This document shows positions 63,822 to 64,000 of a stretch of DNA of 64,000 nucleotides, one piece after another; the first letter of the stretch is position 1; each line of letters opens with the position of its first letter. A program made the position numbers and the translations under genes. The stretch is from contig NZ_JAEUAT010000002.1 of the NCBI RefSeq assembly GCF_019511525.1, forward strand, positions 496,001-560,000, written 5' to 3'. The DNA is from Rhizobium cauense (lineage in GTDB: Bacteria > Pseudomonadota > Alphaproteobacteria > Rhizobiales > Rhizobiaceae). Below the pieces are notes generated by a model. That model did not search any database. It was not told where the DNA came from and was given only the letters and a program-made list of their open reading frames with translations.

Positions 63822-64000
63822 TGCCTTTCCTCCTAATTCCTCGTCGCAACCTGCGAGCTGTATCTCTTGCATGCCGCCTAGCATGGCCTTTTGCGGGCGG
63901 AAAGGTTATGAGGCAGTGGAATCGGTACGGTTTCCGGCTGTTTCTGTTGCATTCGCAAAGACCATAATTATAGTCCGGCCACCCGAGAAAAGGCGGAATT

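Noticed and set aside
1..64000. CRISPR arrays and insertion sequences
   Set aside because: No regularly spaced repeats and no transposase frames were recognised anywhere.

Overview
The window looks like chromosome of a Rhizobiaceae alphaproteobacterium (Rhizobium, Agrobacterium or Neorhizobium type). Genes that identify it include exoR, popZ (DUF2497) beside valS, a BA14K protein, a FadL-type porin, and the scpA-scpB-tatA-tatB-tatC-serS-surE-pcm-LysM/LytM run typical of this order. No strain can be named from the sequence alone.

Region 1 (1 to about 34,410) is the right-hand part of a siphovirus-type prophage whose left end lies outside the window. Its late genes run on the + strand: a cut-off gene, a NusG-like regulator, a structured terminator-bearing leader, HNH endonuclease, terminase, HK97-type portal, protease and capsid, connectors, tail tube, tail chaperones with a probable -1 frameshift, tape measure, a tail tip resembling gene transfer agents, three small tandem virion proteins, a large modular tail fibre and its helper. 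A lysis cassette follows: GH19-type endolysin, Rz with Rz1 overlapping it in another frame, and two membrane proteins.

From 24.2 to 32.9 kb is an accessory (lysogenic-conversion) region of mixed orientation. It holds two small secreted proteins, an ATP-dependent DNA ligase, a YfbU-type protein with two HEPN-like proteins, an Abi-alpha (DUF4393) protein, a CoiA-like nuclease with a small membrane protein, and a DUF2971 protein. Blocks of this region are separated by four copies of a short GC-rich repeat. A membrane protein overlaps the tyrosine integrase gene by ATGA. The integrase sits beside an intact tRNA-Asn, the likely attachment site.

Region 2 (34.4 to 64 kb) is core chromosome: phosphate transport (pit and its DUF47 partner), tRNA-Cys, two unannotated-size small membrane proteins, a pcm-family methyltransferase, popZ, valS, a FadL-type porin, exoR, xthA, erpA, dgt, argS, a SPOR-domain protein, nagZ, scpAB, tatABC, serS, surE, pcm, an NlpD/DipM-like LysM-LytM lipoprotein and a DUF815 ATPase. 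From dgt to the LysM-LytM gene everything is on the + strand and closely spaced, joining translation, cell-wall recycling, chromosome segregation, protein export and division. Strong hairpin terminators close several of these units.

The best candidates for something undescribed are the accessory region with its boundary repeats, the YfbU/HEPN-like cluster, the membrane/CoiA-like pair, the integrase-coupled membrane protein and the NusG-like late switch.
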